Of a stretch of DNA of 8,915 bases, positions 5,990 through 8,915 are shown piece by piece. Where the stretch lies: the NCBI GenBank assembly GCA_026984165.1, contig JALSSQ010000255.1, positions 1 through 8,915 on the forward strand. Direction: 5' to 3'. The notes under the pieces are model-generated. The model saw only the letters and a program-made list of their open reading frames with translations. It was not told where the DNA came from and searched no databases. The translations under genes were made by a program, and so were the position numbers. The stretch is from Sulfurovum sp. (GTDB lineage: Bacteria; Campylobacterota; Campylobacteria; Campylobacterales; Sulfurovaceae). The first letter of the stretch is position 1; every line of letters starts with the position of its first letter.

Positions 5990-7528
5990 CTACTCCAAAA
6001 TGCTAAAATCTTTTTTGCTAGTTATAACTAGCTGTAATTTTTTATAATACCCAAGCTGTGCATAGTCTATCTTTAGTTTACTCCCATTTTTAGGTGTCAA
6101 TTTCTTCTTTTTAAAATAGATGGGGAACTTTTGACCATCTATGGTCAAATATTTATTGGCATAACGTCCTTTTATATCTTTTATCACTTCATTTTGTTTC
6201 AAGCTATGTGACAACAACATCTTCTTTGTTTTATAATATTTTTCAAGAGAGACTTCTTGTTTCACCTTTACAATATAGGCATGGGTTACCTCTTTGAGTC
6301 CATGATAGCTTTTTATGCCCTCTACAAGCAAATCATAACGATACCCCTCTTTTAGCTTACCTGCACAAGCAAACAACATCACTCCTCTGCCAGATGCAGA
6401 CTGCTTTATAATGGCACTGCGTCCACGCTTCAAAATGACAACAACATCTTTAAGTAAAACTTGCCCTTTTAATGTTTCTACTTCATACAGATACTCTATC
6501 GGCTTGCTTTGCATAGCCACTTTTTGGGAGTGTTCTTTTACGTACGCTTTGGTATCGAAGTAGGCATAGACAGGCAGATGGTCAGAGTAGCCCTTTGCCA
6601 TGTGTTTACCATGTTTGTATCGCCATGCATTAATATACCCTCGTTTGGTAAAAAGGTAGTCTGCCTTAAAGACCTTAAAAGAGTTGTTAACATAGTCTAT
6701 ACCTTTACCATCAAACATTGTTTGTGGCAGCACTATCTGGTCAGGACTGGACTTCTTGCCATAAAACTTATGTGACCATCGCTCATCAAGTGGCAACTCT
6801 TTCCAAAGTGTATAATGTACACCTTTTTGTGCTTTTAAAATGTCCATCTCATCTATTTTTGTTTTCAGTACATCTGAAAACCCTGTTTTTCCATGTGTGT
6901 CATTATTCTTTTCATCCAGCGTCAAGTAAGCATTATAATCTGAGTTAAAATCGCCTAGTATGATGTACTCTTTACGTGGACTTAAGCGTGCTATACGCGC
7001 TTGCAGTGCCTTGGCATATTTGATGCGCTTACTTTCATAGCCTTTGTATGCCTTAGACTTCCAATGGTTGACAAAGAGTGTGAGTTTTTTACCCTGTATC
7101 TCTACTTCTACCTCAAGGATATTTCTTACTTTTGGTGCATAACTCACTTGTATATCATGTCGTTTTACAATAGGATAGCGTGATAACAATGCCACTTGAA
7201 TAGGCGCACCTGTTTTATGTGTAATGGCATGATACCGATACGGACATCCCACACGTTCCAACTGTTGCATAAGCCTTTGAAATATCTGAGTATTCTCTAT
7301 CTCTTGAAGTCCCAAGATATCCGCATCCAAATCACAGATAACCTCTGCTGTATGGTTAAGCTTTATCTCCACCATACGCCTGTTCCAGTTGTGTTTCCCT
7401 GGGATATACTCTTCATACTCTGTACCGTTGTACTGTGCATCAAAGAGATTTTCTACATTGTAGGTAGCTATCTTAACGGGTTTAGAAAAGAGTAGTAAAG
7501 GTAAAACCAATAATAGTAGCTGTTTCAT
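5990..7528 (-). CDS. Secreted endonuclease/exonuclease/phosphatase-family enzyme with OB-like domain
   Basis: A 512-aa protein with a short signal peptide (Lys2, hydrophobic 4-14, cut near 15-17), so it likely acts in the periplasm or outside. The metal-dependent EEP fold (about 17-326) carries all core motifs: YNVEN (Asn24, Asn27), LQEIEN (Glu76), VNHWKSK (Asn154, His155), GDFNSD (Asp193, Asn195), SPDQIV (Asp263) and YSDHLPV (Asp316, His317). It therefore looks catalytically intact and should cleave phosphodiester bonds, most likely in DNA or RNA; phosphatase activity is the alternative. The C-terminal part (about 343-512) is beta-rich, with VEGIKSYHGLKEV resembling OB-fold nucleic-acid-binding domains attached to extracellular nucleases. 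GGGA five bases before the ATG is the ribosome binding site. hemJ follows after 2 bases. A role in using external nucleic acids is inference. Confidence 0.85.
   Translation of the reverse strand: MKQLLLLVLPLLLFSKPVKIATYNVENLFDAQYNGTEYEEYIPGKHNWNRRMVEIKLNHTAEVICDLDADILGLQEIENTQIFQRLMQQLERVGCPYRYHAITHKTGAPIQVALLSRYPIVKRHDIQVSYAPKVRNILEVEVEIQGKKLTLFVNHWKSKAYKGYESKRIKYAKALQARIARLSPRKEYIILGDFNSDYNAYLTLDEKNNDTHGKTGFSDVLKTKIDEMDILKAQKGVHYTLWKELPLDERWSHKFYGKKSSPDQIVLPQTMFDGKGIDYVNNSFKVFKADYLFTKRGYINAWRYKHGKHMAKGYSDHLPVYAYFDTKAYVKEHSQKVAMQSKPIEYLYEVETLKGQVLLKDVVVILKRGRSAIIKQSASGRGVMLFACAGKLKEGYRYDLLVEGIKSYHGLKEVTHAYIVKVKQEVSLEKYYKTKKMLLSHSLKQNEVIKDIKGRYANKYLTIDGQKFPIYFKKKKLTPKNGSKLKIDYAQLGYYKKLQLVITSKKDFSILE
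6017..6032. repeat. Perfect 16-bp palindrome upstream of hemJ
   Basis: GCTAGTTATAACTAGC reads the same on both strands and can form a 6-bp stem with a TATA tetraloop. It lies within the last codons of the nuclease gene (encoding part of QLVITS), about 30 bases before the hemJ start. It is preceded by six T on the plus strand. It might be a protein site or an mRNA hairpin affecting hemJ translation, or simply chance in coding DNA. Confidence 0.45.
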
Positions 7529-7551
7529 AGTTATCCCATAGTTTTACATGT

Positions 7552-7557
7552 ATTTTA
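7552..7557 (-). promoter_or_regulatory. Possible -10 element before the nuclease gene
   Basis: On the minus strand TTGGGTAAAAT ends in TAAAAT, about 24 bases before the nuclease ATG, in the 80-base gap after rsmE. The gap is long enough for a promoter, while the other genes in this half sit almost end to end. The TG is one base too far for an ideal extended -10, and no -35 is visible, so transcription from upstream of rsmE is equally possible. Confidence 0.3.
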
Positions 7558-7608
7558 CCCAAGTATGTGGAAAAATGATAAAAGTATTGCATATTGACAT
7601 ATTTTCAG

Positions 7609-8337
7609 TTACTTCTCTAACCAATGCCCCAGTAATACATTTACTACAGTCTCAGTGCGGAGAATTCTTTCTCCTAAACTCACAGCAGTACAACCATGTG
7701 CGCAAAATAAGTCCACTTCATAGTCTATCCAACCGCCTTCTGCTCCGATGCAGAGTACTTTTGGCATGGTCTCTTTAAATGTATCCTCAAGATAGGTTTG
7801 CCAAGATTGTGACGCATAAGGATGTGCAATCACTGCATGTCTTTGCGCTCCATTTTCATCGACCAATAACGCAGGAAATTCATCTTCCACAAAGGGCTTG
7901 AAACGTTTTTTAAATTCAACTGTGAGTGGCACTGTATCTATGGCTTGTTGCAAGCCTTCAAAAACGAACTCATCTATACGCTTTAGTAGTGGACTTTGCC
8001 AATAACTCTTCTCAGATTTATAACTGTTTACCACAATCAATTTATTTACCCCAAGCGATGTCATATCCATAATCAATCTACGTAGCACTTTGGGACGTGG
8101 TAAAGCGAGGACAACAGTTAAATCAAGTTTAGCTGGTGGTAGTTTATCGAGTATCATATCTGTCAGTAGTACTTCATCGTGATTGATTTGAGCGATAGTA
8201 GCCTTACCTATGTTTCCGCCCAACTCTGCTATCGTCAAACTATCACCTATCTTGGATTTGAGTATCTTGTTGATATGTGTAATTTGCTGTGGGTCACGAA
8301 TACTTTTAGCCTCTTTGGGTAATAAAATACAATTCAA
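7609..8337 (-). CDS. rsmE: 16S rRNA (uracil-1498-N3)-methyltransferase, RsmE family
   Basis: A 242-aa SPOUT-fold methyltransferase that would use S-adenosylmethionine to make m3U1498 in 16S rRNA. An N-terminal PUA-like domain (about 1-68) has HINKILKSKIGDSLTI. The catalytic trefoil-knot domain (about 70-242) has LPRPKVLRRLIMDMTSLGV (79-97), NSYKSEKSYWQSPLL (104-118), IGAEGGW (197-203) and LGERILRTET (221-230). The usual IGPEGG has Ala for Pro, and the usual E-Q-S-G-R-like motif before it reads EGLQQAID. Both features, with the MNxxLL start, point to a divergent RsmE subgroup. The start is TTG at 8337, supported by AAGG seven bases upstream (8345-8348) and by the conserved N-terminus. It follows the 131-aa gene by 16 bases and is likely in one operon with it. 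Confidence 0.88.
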   Translation of the reverse strand: MNCILLPKEAKSIRDPQQITHINKILKSKIGDSLTIAELGGNIGKATIAQINHDEVLLTDMILDKLPPAKLDLTVVLALPRPKVLRRLIMDMTSLGVNKLIVVNSYKSEKSYWQSPLLKRIDEFVFEGLQQAIDTVPLTVEFKKRFKPFVEDEFPALLVDENGAQRHAVIAHPYASQSWQTYLEDTFKETMPKVLCIGAEGGWIDYEVDLFCAHGCTAVSLGERILRTETVVNVLLGHWLEK

Positions 8338-8344
8338 ATAAATA

Positions 8345-8348
8345 CCTT
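8345..8348 (-). promoter_or_regulatory. Ribosome binding site for the TTG start of rsmE
   Basis: On the minus strand AAGG lies seven bases before TTG at 8337-8335 and just after the stop of the preceding gene (8354-8356). The spacing is right for TTG, and the protein then begins with the N-terminus expected of this RsmE subgroup. The only nearby ATG is followed at once by TAA, so TTG is the real start. Confidence 0.65.
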
Positions 8349-8353
8349 ACATT

Positions 8354-8749
8354 TTATAGGTCAAAAGAGAGATTGGCAAATGCGCCTTCTACACTTATGG
8401 CACTCTTGTATCGCGAAGAGAGTACTCTTACCTTTTTTGTCTGCAAATCACAAATAGCAATGCGGAAACTCATACCCATTTGTGGCTCAACAATGCAGAT
8501 GATTTTTCCTTCATACTCTCGTGTTGCATGAATGATTCCCTGTAGTTTCGGAAAAAAGTATTTGGGGTAGCTCAGCGGTGTAATCTCCACTATCTTAATC
8601 TGCTCGTTTTCTTCAAGGGTATCTAGTATAAACTGTGCATCTTCGACACTTTCAAACTGCACACACCAGTCATCAAACACTTTATTGAAGTGTGTTAAAT
8701 CTTCATCTAAAAAACCACCAGCGATTGATTGTAAGGCAAAAATTTCCAT
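8354..8749 (-). CDS. Unrecognised 131-aa cytoplasmic protein upstream of rsmE
   Basis: I do not recognise a family. The protein has no signal peptide or membrane helix. The N-terminal half is acidic and mixed alpha/beta, with LDEDLTHFNKVFDDWCVQF (14-32) and EDAQFILDTLEENEQIKIVEI (36-56). The second half looks beta-rich, with EGKIICIVEPQMGMSFRIAIC (79-99) and CDLQTKKVRVLSSR (99-112). Cysteines at 29, 84 and 99 form no metal-binding pattern. An AGGA eight bases before the ATG (8758-8761) and an extended -10-like TGTTACTAT farther upstream make it a credible gene and the likely first gene of the rsmE transcript. Being next to rsmE hints at a housekeeping role, but nothing more can be said. Confidence 0.7.
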   Translation of the reverse strand: MEIFALQSIAGGFLDEDLTHFNKVFDDWCVQFESVEDAQFILDTLEENEQIKIVEITPLSYPKYFFPKLQGIIHATREYEGKIICIVEPQMGMSFRIAICDLQTKKVRVLSSRYKSAISVEGAFANLSFDL

Positions 8750-8777
8750 ATGTGTGTTCCTGTACTTTAAAGGTTAA

Positions 8778-8786
8778 ATAGTAACA
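8778..8786 (-). promoter_or_regulatory. Candidate extended -10 promoter for the 131-aa gene and rsmE
   Basis: On the minus strand TGTTACTAT resembles TGnTAnnnT and lies about 28 bases before the ATG at 8749. AT-rich tracts lie upstream and no -35 is visible. Position and form agree with the better promoter matches elsewhere in the window, but TACTAT departs from TATAAT at two places. Confidence 0.35.
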
Positions 8787-8869
8787 TAATTCTTTTTTGA
8801 TGTATATATTTTTGTTATGCTGTAGGTTTTATTTTGAAGGTTTGTTGTGTGACAGAGGGGAAATGTGCA

Positions 8870-8891
8870 TTCTGTAGCTAAAGCTACAGAA
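8870..8891. repeat. Perfect 22-bp inverted repeat near the right edge
   Basis: TTCTGTAGCT and AGCTACAGAA are exact reverse complements separated by AA. They can form a 9-bp stem with a TAAA loop. Neither side is followed by a T-run in the sense needed for an intrinsic terminator, so a dispersed palindromic repeat or a protein site is more likely. It lies about 120 bases upstream of the 131-aa gene, in the non-coding stretch 8750-8915, which otherwise holds only the candidate promoter. Confidence 0.6.
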
Positions 8892-8915
8892 CAAAAGAAG
8901 ATAAACAGATGCCGT

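Noticed and set aside
6509..7495. Several plus-strand open frames (6509-6775, 6718-6948, 7001-7183, 7196-7495)
   Set aside because: They lie opposite the secreted nuclease gene, whose motifs are intact. Their products resemble no family and they lack ribosome binding sites, so they are antisense shadows.
7594..7599. Plus-strand TTGACA resembling a -35 box
   Set aside because: No -10-like sequence lies 16-18 bases downstream, and the next plus-strand sequence is antisense to rsmE.
8909..8915. ATG at the right edge as the start of a plus-strand gene
   Set aside because: Only two codons are visible and the upstream AGAAGA is a poor, distant ribosome binding site. It cannot be judged without more sequence.

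Overview
The window is AT-rich and densely coded. It most resembles a chromosomal segment of a Campylobacterota (Epsilonproteobacteria) organism, probably of the Sulfurovum/Sulfurimonas type. This rests on the protein style (Lys/Ile/Phe-rich, short signal peptides), extended -10 promoters (TGnTAnAAT-like) without a clear -35, and the gene set (small class I cytochrome c, HemJ-type protoporphyrinogen oxidase, TelA/XpaC). The taxonomic call is inference. I saw no RNA gene, insertion sequence, CRISPR array or phage gene, and no gene-free stretch longer than 300 bases.

Left half, plus strand (75-4750). A small periplasmic cytochrome c comes first. It is followed by a compact five-gene run that starts at its own likely promoter. 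That run contains a 28-codon single-span membrane ORF, an XpaC-like four-helix membrane protein with a coiled-coil tail, a TelA-family coiled-coil protein, an SPFH protein with a C-terminal GYF_2 domain (YdjI-like), and a double zinc-ribbon protein with a C-terminal membrane anchor (YdjG-like). Gaps are 1-10 bases, so these genes are very probably co-expressed. The set looks like an envelope-stress module related to the Bacillus PspA-YdjGHI operon, with XpaC/TelA in place of PspA and no TPM-domain protein in the window. 'Toxic anion resistance' is the family name of TelA; no ter genes are present to support that role.

Right half, minus strand (8749 down to 4754). From upstream to downstream: an unrecognised 131-aa protein, an RsmE-type 16S rRNA m3U1498 methyltransferase starting at TTG, a secreted endonuclease/exonuclease/phosphatase-fold enzyme with an OB-like C-terminal domain, HemJ (2 bases after the nuclease stop, with its ribosome binding site inside the nuclease gene), and a DUF2231-like four-helix membrane protein with its own near-perfect extended -10 promoter. 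The two halves converge with a 3-base gap and no clear terminator.

The points most worth a second look are the unannotated small membrane ORF heading the TelA/XpaC operon, the make-up of that operon, and the two TPPPL motifs flanking the GYF_2 domain of the SPFH protein, which suggest self-association. The rest is ordinary housekeeping.
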